A DNA stretch of 64,000 nt from Bugulina stolonifera (GCA_935421135.1 OW285188.1:1943001-2007000), one strand, 5' to 3'. Numbered from the stretch's first letter, positions 52,201-62,935 are shown. Notes: generated by a model from the sequence alone, not told the origin. Translations and numbers: made by a program.

Positions 52201-55200
52201 CGTACATACTGATACTGTATTAGACCATAACGCATATAATATTATTATATACATGTAGTTATACTATATGGACGCTGTGTTTATAATTCAATGTAATATA
52301 ACATATTATAGTCTATCTAGTATATGCTACAAAATGTATATACTATATAGTATCTACTCTATATGTTCATGCAAGTACTACTGTATATCTGTACCTACAT
52401 GTACATCTGTACCTACATGTACATGATTTGCATTATTAAGTAGTATGGTTGAACATATTTATAATCTCAAACAGGTCTGGATGTACATGTAGGTCTATGT
52501 AACAATTATTACATGCATATTATATTGCCACTTGTAATTTAAATATAAAAATTATTTAGCATGTATACATGTATTATACTAGCAATACCTGCAGAAGTAT
52601 TATATTACTACAACATAGCCATAGCCCTCAACAAGCTTTGATCAGCAACTAAAGGAATTTTGTCTCAATATCCTCACTCATAGCTTCCTTTGCTTGCCCT
52701 GCTTGTACTGCGTTACTCAATGGCTGGTCATATTGTTGAGAAAACCATAGTATTACATAAGCCAAATAATTACAGAAAGCTCATAGTTGTGAGATTGTAG
52801 TGTAAGTATGGGGCACCTGGTAACTCCCCTACACAGGACTATAATTAGAGAGCCAAGCTATGGGCCTTCACACGTCATACAGGATGTGGGCAACACCCCT
52901 GTAACTTAGGACTTCCTTTTCCAGAACCCACTTTTCGTGACGATTTTATATGCTGGCATATCCCAGCCCAAATTATTTTCAGAGTTTTGATAAAGTGAAT
53001 ATAGCAGCCTCAGGGCTTCAAGTTTAGATATACCAAACAAAATATTATCATTTCTGTAGCCCTTTAAGCTAAAAGTCTGAAATTTCCAAGATGTCTAATC
53101 CCACATGTCTGCTAGTTATTTCAATAGGTCACTTACCCGACATCGGTCCATGAGCGAGGTCAGAGGTCACAAAAGTTGGTTAGCGGAGAGCGTCGACGGT
53201 AAAATCCTCAATTTTTAGGAAGATTGGATGGTTCTGAATCTGGACAAAACAGGCATTAGAAGTCGGGTGAGTGGTTAAACATGTTAACTTATGCCATATG
53301 TTTACTAATTTAACAAAAACATCAATATAATGTCAATGTGGCGTCGGTGGCGGAGAAAATCCAAGATGGCCCCTGCCGACACTGACGGAAATTGGCCGCG
53401 CGCCAACAGTAATTTGGGTATGTTCGCATAAAAAAAAGATGAACAAAAAATGTTTCCTATATAATTCAACTATGCTGATTTCATTTCTGCAGTCAAATTT
53501 TATGCTTTCTGGCTCTAAAATGATGTTTTTACAGTTTTTATAATGGCATAATGTGCCATACAATGTTCTCACTTATCCACACTATAAGCCCCATATCATA
53601 TTGGATTTACCAGTTTCAGCCAACACATTGCAAAAACAATACAGATGAAATAATACACACCAACCATGATATTTGCCAGTGTTTTCCTGTCAAAATGAAG
53701 CCAGCAAGGTCAGGAAGTGCTCTAATTACAATCAACCCTTTGGTGGTGTTCGTAAAGATAATGCCCGGAGCAAAGCAAGTTGTGTGTCATCGTCTGGCTG
53801 ATGGTACGAAAGAATATTCGGCACAGAGGTTAATACTCTGTAATCTCTCATTTTGTCAGAAAAATCAGCACTCGGTCAACCGCATAAAGCTCTCCAAATT
53901 CTGTGAACTGCGACCAAAGTACCGCAAAACTGTGACCTCTACTGGTGCCCATTCCGTGTTTCAAATTTTTGGTAGAAAAAATCCAGATATAAAACATTAC
54001 ACTGAAGTGATTGATATGCTTGTGTGTAGCAAAGAGAACAGTGACTGTATGCTACGTAAATGCTCAAAATGTCCGGGTGGAGAAACTGTTGAAAGAAAAG
54101 TCACAGAACTCTTCGAAGCTAACCAGTTTGAGGGACAAGATGAGCTATCATATAGTCAATGGGTAACTATAGATAGATGATCACAAATAGTTAAATGCCA
54201 AACAACTGTGAGTGAGCTGGTGGAAAATATCTGTGCGAAAGTTGACGGACTAAGTGCACACCACTTTATGAAAGAGAAACATTCAGCCCATCTGAAGCAC
54301 CTAAAATCAGATTTAAACAATTCAGAGGTAATCATCCAGATGGACTTCGCAGAGAACTATTCATTTGTAGTTCAGGACGCAGCACAATCGATTCACTGGA
54401 ACAATCTACAGGCAACCGTACATTCCATCGTTGTGCACTACAAATTATCAAAAAAAACTGCTGCACTTATCATACGCCTATATCAATGATTACATGCAAC
54501 ATGACCATTTGACAGTGTACACCATGTTGAGGGATCTCATTTCCAAGGTAGAATCTCTGCTCCCAAGCATTACTTTGATCTACTACTTCACCGACGGCTG
54601 TTCAGGACAGTACAAATTGTTCAAAGTATTTTGCAACCTCATGCACCATCAGGAAGATTCTAGAATGCCTGCCAAATGGCATTATTTCGCGACATCACAC
54701 GGGAAGTTTGCGTGTGATGGCATTGGTGCAGTGATCAAATATCAGGCCAGACGTGCAAGCCTTCACCGAGCATCTAGCTCTTTTATTACCACACCTAAAG
54801 ATGGTGCTGTGGTTTGACGCATCCGACATCACACGTCACGAGCAGCAACAAAAAGAGAGGTCTGATACCAGCGCAATACCAGTACCAGGTTCAAGAAGTC
54901 ATCACTGTTTTGAGAGAGATGGAAACATCTTGATAGAGAGAAGGACATCAACTGGACTATTATCGATAGCCTTAGATTATGGAGAAAAACTGCCAACTAT
55001 GTGTACATCTCTAGGGCTTGCACAACACCCTCAACTGAGCCTATCTGACCTAAAACCTGGTGACAATGTTGCATACAAATGCGACACAGATTGGTATATT
55101 GGGTCAATCATGGAAATTGACACTTTAGAAGGAGAAGTTAAGATCAACTCCCTGCACCCTAAAGGACCTGCACCGATTTATAAATATCCACCCAGACCAG

Positions 55201-57472
55201 ACAAGTTATTTGTACCTGCACAGCATCTGGTAATGTGAGTCTATCTGGAGGCAACTAAACACCGTCAATATATGCTACCACAATCAACCCAGGATCAGAT
55301 AAGTGATAGGTATAAAAAAGACACTCTTCTACTTAATTGATTTATGTGTGGTGTCATCAGGAGCTAAGATTATAGGGTTTAAATGTTCGCTTTGAAGATA
55401 AAACCTTCTCATTCATGAAAAATCTGGCATTTTTGGAGTGTTAATAATTAAGCTTATTACACCACTTGGGAGCGGAAAAGCATAAAATCTGACTGCAGAA
55501 ATGAAATCAGCATAGTTGAATTATATAGGAAACATCTTTTGTTCATCATTTTTTTTATGCGAACATACCTAAATTACTGTTGGCGCGCGGCCAATTTTCG
55601 TCAGTGTCGGCAGCGGCCATCTTGGATTTTCTCCGCCACCGACGCCACATTGACATTATCTCGATTTTTTTTGTTAAATTAGTAAACATATGGTATAAGT
55701 TAACATGTTTAACCACTCACCCGACTTCTAATGCCTGTTTTGTCCAGATTCAGAGCCATCCAATCTTCCTAAAAATTGAGTATATTACTGTCGACGCTCT
55801 CCGCTAACCAACTTTGGTGACCTCTGACCTCGCTCATGGACCGATGTCGGGTAAGTGACCTATTGAAATAACTAGCAGACATGTGGGATTAGACATCCTG
55901 AAAATTTCAGATTTTTAGCTTAATTGGTTTTTAAGGTATAAGCCTGAGAAAACCCTTAAAAATTAGAAATTAGGAGTTATCCCTCCTGTCAGTGATTTTT
56001 TGGGGGCCATCAGGGTCCCCCTGTACCGCATAGAGCGCTGAAAATTGGCATTACCACTTATTTTGATATGCTCTTTCACAAAAACTTAGTTTGAAAATGA
56101 TCTGAGACGGGTCAGCACACACATTGGGACAGTCCCCATGGAATGGCCCTTAAGGGTTTCACAGCTCTAGTTGTGTAGAACATAAACTTAGCTTCAAAAT
56201 GATGTGAATGCATGTATGTCTAGGTTTACTATCTCCACATGGGTATAATTTGCACTAATTCAACATAAACCTCTATTTATATACAATCTCACTGAAGGTT
56301 CCAGAAGTAATGCCAAGGCGATCAACCTGGCACCCATCACTGGGTATTATAACAATTTTCTTCTTAGAACCATTCACGATACGCTGTTGTTTCTATCACA
56401 TTACATTTTTGTATCATATTATTCCATTTTAATTTAAATGACACTCTAGACCTACTGATCAGAATAACACCTTTTAGTCATGTAACCACAAGCTGCAAAA
56501 ACTACAAAGATTAGACATCTTCTCTTCATTAACGGAAATATATGCCTGTTAGTGAATACCATGATTATATCTAGTAGGCCAAGCTTGGGAATTCCCAAGT
56601 TAAAAACTAGGGACTCGGTTACTAGGCACTAGTAAGTAAGGATAAAACTAGGGACGTTTTTTGGTTCTAGTCCCTAGTGATATTTGAAACTTAACTAGAG
56701 GTAATAGCTGCAATTTCCAACAGATGAACATGGTCTTCACAACATGATTTACTTTAGATTATCAAATGAATGAAACTGAAAGACATGATGAGCATTTCAC
56801 ATTGTACCAAATTTAAATTGTATATTATGACTCTGAGATCGACAAACCATGAGCAAAGTTAAGTAATAAATCCGAGCAGAATTTGGTCTGCACTGCCTAC
56901 ATTCTATTCTGATCCTATTCTTCTCTATTAAATTCAAATAGACTTTAGAGTGGTGCCAAACCAATTTTATTTTCTTTTGAATTGTAGGTAAAATAAAATA
57001 AATTAAAATTAAATAATAATATAATGTAATCATTATGATTGATTTTATTATTATTTTATTTTAAGTTATTTTAATTTTATTTTAAATAATATTTCATTTA
57101 TATAATAATAATTAATGAATGAAGATTTGATTTATTTTGCAATTAGAAAAGGAAATGAAAAATTAAAATAACAAACAAATACGACTACAACTCGAATTGA
57201 AACTAAAAACTATAAGAAAAGATAAGAAATGGAAAGAAGGAAGTTGAGAAGAACAGCAGAAGACAAAGGGTTAGGATAGGAATGAAGTATGAACAAAAAA
57301 TTGAGCACTCTAATAAGGAATACTGTTTACCTAATAAAGCATTCCACCAGATTATAATTAACTGTTCAATTTTACCTACACATAGAACAAATATGAATTG
57401 TATTTATAGGGGAAAAGACATAAATAGCTTATTCAGTTTCAATTGTACTCACGCTTTGTCTCCAGCCGCCAT
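49261..57472 (-). CDS. PTGES3: HSP90 co-chaperone p23 / PTGES3-like, 6 coding exons
   Basis: p23 binds the ATP-closed HSP90 dimer and stabilises client complexes in the cytosol. Exons (complement): 57472-57453 (20 nt), 51213-51100, 50924-50756, 50040-49959, 49804-49667, 49280-49261 (20 nt). They total 543 nt, or 180 aa plus stop; human p23 is 160 aa. The CS-domain beta-sandwich is in exons 2-3 (VVWAQRKDKIFLTINLEDC, NIPMVLFRKEEGEYWPRL). It is followed by the p23 hallmark HWLKTDFDKWKDEDESDEED, then a Met/Gly-rich stretch (GMGGMGGMGGGGMD), an acidic tail and the terminal ELPDLQ (vertebrate MPDLE). Both end exons are 20-nt coding exons; they are supported by exact phase and by plausible MAAGDKAAPP and LPDLQ joins. 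Intron 1 is 6.2 kb because it holds the TTAA transposon 51359-56149. A near-copy of the exon 4 donor lies 38 bp downstream. The 3' end faces ABCF2 at 680 bp. Confidence 0.95.
51589..53063. mobile_element. 1475-bp non-autonomous element nested in the left TIR, TTAA duplicated
   Basis: Comparing the two TIRs of the host transposon, the intact right arm reads through AATTAAGCTAAAA where the left arm is split: CCAATTAA at 51581-51588 and CTTTAAGCT at 53062-53069. Everything between is extra and is flanked by TTAA on both sides. Ends are AGTACTACTAAAAT and, inverted, AGGGCTACAGAAAT, an imperfect TIR. I see no coding frame of interest inside. Confidence 0.85.
53551..55238 (+). pseudogene. Degraded transposase-like ORF of the TTAA transposon
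   Basis: Four overlapping reading frames together resemble a large family of invertebrate 'uncharacterised' transposon proteins. They contain a Cys cluster (C-x6-C-x4-C-x2-C at CSKENSDC...CSKC), then MDFAENYSFVVQDAAQ, YYFTDGCSGQYK, FATSHGKFACDGIGAVIK, and a C-terminal Tudor/chromo-like tail (DWYIGSIMEID, INSLHPKGPAP). The acidic residues in DFAEN and DGCSGQYK look like an RNase H-fold (DDE/D) active site; this is inferred, not shown. The frame is broken by a TGA at 54178-54180, a frame change near an A8 run at about 54450-54460, and another between 54753 and 54817. The copy is therefore inactive unless these are assembly errors. Confidence 0.75.
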
Positions 57473-58217
57473 TGCGCTATTAGTCGAAAGGGCAGGCTTG
57501 CAGGTAAAACCGAACGTTGATCTAGTGAATAGCATGAAACGTGTGTTGTGGGCGCTTATTGAAGCGTCCAGACGTTTCTATAACCGCCACACCTAATACA
57601 ATGAACTGTTTTCAACTACGGCTTCTACAACTCACTCTATGGTGCCTTACTTGCTCTCTTAGCACCCCCGTCATTTCTTATGGAAGACTAACAGGGGACC
57701 GAGACTAAGCTGTGTTCAAAGCGAAAACTCAGAGCCATTTAGCCAATGCCCAATGGCTCTGCGAAAACTAACTTCAACTGAAGTTCCTAGAATAATTCTA
57801 TAAACTTTGCTTCAACTTAAAAATTAAATTATATTATTAGTACAAGACAAGTATTTAATATTTATTAATTTATATTCATATTATAATTATATTATTACAT
57901 TTTCCGTTATTGTGTAAGGACAAGAAATTAAATAAAAGGAAAAGTTTAATTTAAATCATTGGGAACATGAATTCAACTGCAGAACGGGTTGATAGTGAAT
58001 ATTATTGTATTGTACATATTGATATATTACACTAAAAGGGTTATTAATTATGTAATAAAATATGTACTATAAACTAAAGATTATATTTCATATATTTATA
58101 TTAGAACAAATGTTAGGTTGTCATAGCTGATGGCAAGCGAGTACTATCTTATGTAATATACTATAACATGGAGCAGTCCCCTTTTTTAGTATCAGAGCTA
58201 TTTCCCGTAGTCAATAC

Positions 58218-59263
58218 CAGAGTTGGGTCCAAGTCGACTTGCAAGTCAACAAGTCAAGTCATTTCTAAAATTTTGGAGGCAAGTCAAGTCGAAGTCAAGT
58301 CAGTGCTGCCTCTAGTCAAGTCAAGTCAAGTAACTTCGAAAATTTTGAAGTCAAGTCGAAGTCAAGTCAATGATGCCTCAAGTCAAGTCAAGTCAGCTGT
58401 CATGCAAGTCACAAGTCAAGTCAAAGTCAAGTCAAGTCGAAATGCAAGTCAAGTGGAAGACAACTTCAAAAAATTTTACATTTTCCAAAACATCATATTT
58501 TACGTTTAGTAGGCATTCCAATCCATTAAAAACCTATGCCAAGGTGTAGCAGGGCATGCACATGTATGTTATGCAATCATGGTAAAGAACTAGTCTATAT
58601 AAGTAGTATTATTGGCACTACGGTTGAGACTGGTCATATAGTATTATATACTGTATATTGTAATGGTAATACAGTGTTACATAGCATATAAACAGCACAT
58701 GGTACAGCACAGAGTGTCCACTGGCCAGTCCTGCTATTTAACTCTAGTAATTATTGCACTGTGCATTGTATTCACTGCTGACACCACACCTAGGCTACAC
58801 TTACACTATTTGCACTGTGTGTACTTGTGACTATGCATTGTCGTTGTGTAGTCTCACGTACACACAGCCTAGATATTGCCTGAATTGTGTATCCTCATAG
58901 CTAACCTTGATATACTCTGAGTGCTGCTAGTAGCACTGACCTAGTACAAATGATAAATAGGTAGACAATTGAGACCTTTTTTCCATGTTGGCTAAACACT
59001 GTACAAAATTTTTATTTGCCAGATTGACTTGGCAGAACCCAAGTCAAAATTACAAGTCATTCATGTGTCCAAGTCAAGTCACATTGATGTCAAAGTCAAG
59101 TCGAAATCACAAGTCATTCATGTGTCCAAGTCAAGTCAAGTCACATTGATGCGCAAGTCAAAGTCAAGTCAAGTCATCAGGTTGGCAAGTCCAAGTCAAG
59201 TCGACTTGTGACTTGACTTGACTTGGCAAGTCAAGTCAAATCTATGACTTGGACCCAGCTCTG
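58218..59263. mobile_element. hAT-type MITE, copy 2, opposite orientation
   Basis: This is the same family as 45067-45963 in reverse complement. The ends are CAGAGTTGGGTCC and GGACCCAGCTCTG, and the central region matches (for example CACACAGCCTAGATATTGCC). A perfect 8-bp duplication GTCAATAC flanks it at 58210-58217 and 59264-59271. The long CAAGTCAAGTC tracts create spurious open frames. It lies between PTGES3 and BOLA1. Confidence 0.93.
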
Positions 59264-59311
59264 GTCAATACTACATGTACATGTATGTGCTAATTTGTGG
59301 TTTGCAATAGT

Positions 59312-59602
59312 TTATTGGCATCGTCCAGACAGTGTTATGTATTCCGCCACGGAGTGGAATTTCGTAATGTCCAAGGGCAATCTGGCTCGAAGAACTATGT
59401 GGTTTCTGCAAGTGGTTAAATAGTGCATAACCGTCTCATCTTCAGTGAGGCAAGTACACTGGTGTAGAGGTGTGTTTGCAGTTGGATGGGTCCTGTGAGG
59501 AGTTCGGTAATGATACCACAGAGTTATCTTGACGTCTGGAGTTGTAAATTTTCTGATTCTAGGTGGTTTTGAGGAAGGCATGAAAGCAATCCTCTCGAGC
59601 AC
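59312..59602 (-). pseudogene. C-terminal fragment of a non-LTR retrotransposon reverse-transcriptase ORF
   Basis: The 96-codon frame contains HQCTCLTEDETVMHYLTTCR followed by a basic region, the pattern C-x-C-x5-ETxxH-x4-C. That pattern is typical of the zinc-binding tail found after the reverse transcriptase in LINE ORF2 proteins. No catalytic domain is present, so this is a 5'-truncated remnant. It directly follows the hAT MITE. Confidence 0.6.
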
Positions 59603-59699
59603 CCGCTAGCACACAGAAAGTTTTCCCCATCTTCTTTTTCATTTTAGGGTCACAAATCTTCTAATGGCTGATTTCTTGAGAGATTGTGTCGTCATATTA

Positions 59700-59880
59700 T
59701 GTAGACCATTACCAGTCATATGCAGGCCAATACACCACCATATGTAGACCAATTACAACCCACCATAATAACATGTAGATCAATATCCCACCATATGTAG
59801 ACCAATACACCATCATATGCAGGCGAATATCCCACCATATGTAGGCCAATACACCACCATATGTAGACCAATACCCGAGT
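59700..59880. repeat. ~25-bp minisatellite
   Basis: CCACCATATGTAGACCAATA-type units, about seven copies, lie just upstream of BOLA1. Confidence 0.85.
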
Positions 59881-60026
59881 ATGCAGATGGAGTTTCAAGT
59901 TATCATGACTGGAATTTAATTGTGGCTTAGAGATCCATACCACAAGCCAACAACACGAGCATGAAGCCCCCAATAATTCCCGTGGCTTACAAATTCGGTG
60001 TTTGAGTGAAAACAATACTCGTAGTT

Positions 60027-62767
60027 ATGACTCTTACAACGATGGTGTTTATTACTTCCACAGTGGCAAAGTCTTTCTACTCAAGACCAGAATTAATGTG
60101 GTCAAGTCCTTTAGTGCGCTCAAGTAGAACCTTGTTGACTGCTGCAGGTGGTAAGGAAGGCAGGTTAAACTACTCGGTTCTCTTTGGTTCTAAGGTACTT
60201 AAGACTAGGAGCTACTCAGGATTAAGGATGAGTGACTCGGTGAGTAATTGTACAATACAGCTTACATTACACAGGATATCTACTTACTTGGTATGCAATG
60301 TATGCTTGCTGCTTGTTGAATTACATCAATACTACGTATTCATGCCTGACTAGCTAAGCCCACCAAGTCAACATTTTGCATACAGGTTCCAGATTTCTGG
60401 TTCTGGATATGGTTCTGATTCTATAGATGTGCATGTATATATAATTGGTCTATACTCAATATTATACAATTGTACATGTAGTTATTCTATGATATGGTAT
60501 TAGCCTTAGTTCTTCTGTTCTTTTCTAGACTCCTGGTCCTGTGCAATCTGCTGTCACAGTAAAGTTAAAGCAAGAGCTTCAGGTATGTTGGGTCACAGAG
60601 TAGGGCTAAATACTCTACTCTATATTGTCTAGCTTACTACTCATATAATATAATGATGTATTTTAAGCAAGGAATTTATTTTTGAGCAGTCAGAGACTTG
60701 TTTCAAATCTAGGAAAATACCAGCCCCTGACTGGGGTTTGAACCCGGGGCCTCTACAAAACCTAATTGCCTAGCACAGTGAACAGAACATGCTACCCACT
60801 ACGTCAGCTCAGCAACCTTATAAAAGGAAGCTTCACCAGTGAGCAGTAACATGCCCTGAGTGAGCTGCGCACGAGGCACCCCTCTTATTTTCATAGATTC
60901 GAAACAAGTCTCTGGCTGCTCAAAAATAAATTCCTTGCTGAAAAGTACATCATTATATAAAAAAATTGCCAAACCCCCTAACATAATATGATATACATGT
61001 ACAGTGCATATACGTGTACAATGTACAGTATACATTTGTATTATATTGATTATATTGTTTGGAGTTGTCCACTATCGTTTATATATGTATATTATAGCCA
61101 CAGCACCTAGATGTAATAAATGAAAGCTACATGCATAATGTACCCAAAGGTGAGCGAGTACTGAGTATTGTGTAATATCTGAAGTGGTACATTGGCTTGG
61201 AGTGTTCATGGGGCACTATGCTCTACTCTGGGTGAATTGTCAATAGACACAAGGTTACTGTTATACTCATTGGTACAAAATTGAGAGCACATTTTTATGT
61301 TTAATATATACATGTAGATATGCTATATTTGATACATACATGTACATGTAGGTATGCTATATTTGATACATACATGTATATGTAGATGTGTTATATTTGA
61401 TACATACATGTACATGTAGGTATGCTATACCCTAAAAGCAGAAATGTTTAGCGTAAGAAAGTTTGAGTATGAAACTGGAACCTATCTCCTATATAAGTGC
61501 AGTAGGCCCACACGTACTTAGAGCTGGAACTGGCTTTGCTATGAAACAAGACTCTATATAAGCTGTATAGATGCGTTTCTATTGGAGTCCAAGCACCAAC
61601 TGATTACAATGAGGAAATGCTAACATTTTTGGTGACAAGTTCAGGTAAAAAAGGGGCGATGCTGTCTGGGGTCACATATGGGCCATTATGAAAGTGCTTA
61701 TAAATGTGAATCATATAATGTATAAATTGTAACCAATTTTGAGACCTCAGCCCCCATTACATGGGTATAAAAAGTAAGGGATACATAACCAATCAAGAGA
61801 GTTACAACCAATAAGAGGATTAGTAAGGATAAGTATACTATAATATTAGTACATAGTAAACAAAGCAGTTAGCACTAGTAAGTGCCTAGTTTGGTATGCC
61901 ATCAAGCTATAAAGTCAGTTAGGAGGGTCAGTTAGGAGGGTCAGTTAGGAGGGTCAGTTAGGAGGGTGATTAAGGGTCAGTTCCTCTTGCTCTTCTGAGT
62001 AGTACTCTTAGGGGTTGTCTGCCCATCACCACAGTAATTACCGAGCTTGTTCAAAAATCCTTTTGAGCATTTTTGGGTATCATTTGGGTATTGTTCGGGC
62101 ATTATCTGAATATAACGGCTAACTTTGACCTGGCATAGTCAAATAAGTTAACATCAAATTCAGAAATTCACCAAAACTTATGAGATTCTGAATGAGCATA
62201 AAAACTAATTCAGGTTGTGTAAGAAAAGAATAATCGTCAGTACACCTTTAAACCAGTTAGTATATAAATAGATAACAGTGGAAATTATTAGTGAATGAAT
62301 TTGTCACTTGCTTACAGTATCTGCTTTTAGGGTATTTAATAGAGTCATAGGTATGTTATATCTGCTATATAGATATAATATACATTGTACATGTATTTGG
62401 TACATTATAGGTATGATATATTTAATACATACATTGTACACGTAGGTACAGAGTCACATTTCAAGGTGGTGGTTGTGGCTGACCAGTTTCAGGGAAAGTC
62501 TCTAATACAAGTATGTCTAATATATACATACTGTTATAAGTCCTGTACCTTGTATAACTTACTGTTATATAAATATTGTTATGTAGACCATACATGTGGG
62601 GGGGGGGGCTACTATGCTGTAACATACATGTATTGTTATATATTGCTGTATTAGAGTATATTTATCACCACCTTGTGTTCTGTAAATACTCTTAGAGACA
62701 CAAGATTGTTCACTCAGTGTTACATGAAGAGCTAGAGAGTGGAGCTATACACGCTTTAGGAATTGTG
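60027..62767 (+). CDS. BOLA1: BolA-like protein 1 (BOLA1), 5 exons, 3' end not found
   Basis: BOLA1 is a mitochondrial BolA protein that partners with glutaredoxin 5 in Fe-S cluster handling. Exons: 60027-60239, 60529-60582, 61098-61149, 62446-62510, 62696-62767. All phases match. The first exon encodes about 67 Arg/Ser-rich residues with few acids, consistent with a mitochondrial presequence, followed by MSDS; the internal Met could make a leaderless form. BolA blocks are VQSAVTVKLKQELQPQHLDV, NESYMHNVPKGTESHFKVVV, then DQFQGKSLIQRHKIVHSVL and HEELESGAIHALGIV. In the family, a stretch of about 30 residues normally follows HAL(A/G)I. Exon 5 ends in GTAAGTG at 62768 and I see no convincing further exon, so the end is outside the window or in a part I failed to recognise. 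Confidence 0.9.
60666..60939. mobile_element. Inverted-repeat element carrying a tRNA-like insert
   Basis: The arms, AGCAAGGAATTTATTTTTGA through GACTTGTTTC and their inverse at 60885-60939, pair over about 50 bp. Between them, 60722-60815 read on the minus strand has a tRNA-like A box (TAGTGGGTAGC) and B box (GGTTCAAACC). It lies in BOLA1 intron 2. Confidence 0.65.
60722..60815 (-). other. tRNA-derived (SINE-like) pol III promoter remnant
   Basis: On the minus strand, the GTAGTGGGTAGC A-box-like block is followed about 55 bp later by GGGTTCAAACCCC, a perfect T-arm/B-box hairpin. I cannot fold a complete functional tRNA (no clean acceptor stem), so a tRNA-derived SINE head is more likely than a tRNA gene. 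Confidence 0.45.
61310..61435. repeat. ~36-bp tandem repeat with acceptor-like ends, BOLA1 intron 3
   Basis: TACATGTACATGTAGGTATG plus CTATATTTGATACA units, about three copies. A related partial array at 62345-62445 ends in the real exon 4 acceptor (CACGTAG/GTACAGAG). Confidence 0.8.
62062..62250 (+). repeat. Dispersed repeat fragment, copy B
   Basis: This is the diverged second copy of 10803-10985 in the same orientation, in BOLA1 intron 3. Shared words include GCTAACTTTGACCTGG and GTCAGTACACC. Confidence 0.7.
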
Positions 62768-62774
62768 GTAAGTG

Positions 62775-62935
62775 TACTTACTGTATCCACCCCTGCCTAA
62801 TCTATATACACAGTGTACCAGCTGTATCCACCCCTGCCTAATCTATATACACAGTGTACCAGCTGTATCCACCCCTGCCTAATCTATATACACAGTGTAC
62901 CAGCTGTATCCACCCCTACCTAATCTATACACAGC
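62775..62935. repeat. 41-bp minisatellite after BOLA1 exon 5, ~4 copies
   Basis: GTATCCACCCCTGCCTAATC plus TATATACACAGTGTACCAGCT units begin 13 bp after the donor. Confidence 0.9.

Larger units (their letters stand above)
51359..56149. mobile_element. 4.8-kb DNA transposon with ~670-bp TIRs and TTAA target duplication
   Basis: The left end reads TTAA then GGGCCATTCCATGG at 51355-51372, and the right end is its reverse complement followed by TTAA at 56150-56153. The inverted repeats continue inward to about 53510 on the left (interrupted by the nested insert 51589-53063) and about 55478 on the right, giving roughly 670 bp each. Between them lies a broken transposase reading frame (53551-55238). 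Without the nested insert the element is about 3.3 kb. TTAA target sites are known for piggyBac and Kolobok superfamilies; I do not assign a superfamily with certainty. It lies in intron 1 of PTGES3. Confidence 0.92.
57473..60026. other. Divergent upstream region of PTGES3 and BOLA1
   Basis: Contains the hAT MITE (58218-59263), the LINE fragment (59312-59602) and a minisatellite (59700-59880). No host gene was recognised. Confidence 0.6.

Noticed and set aside
58168..59211. Ser/Lys/Gln/Val-repeat frames
   Set aside because: Translations of CAAGTCAAGTC tracts in a hAT MITE.
59716..60015. 99-codon Trp/Gly/Tyr-rich minus frame
   Set aside because: Translation of the 25-bp minisatellite next to BOLA1.
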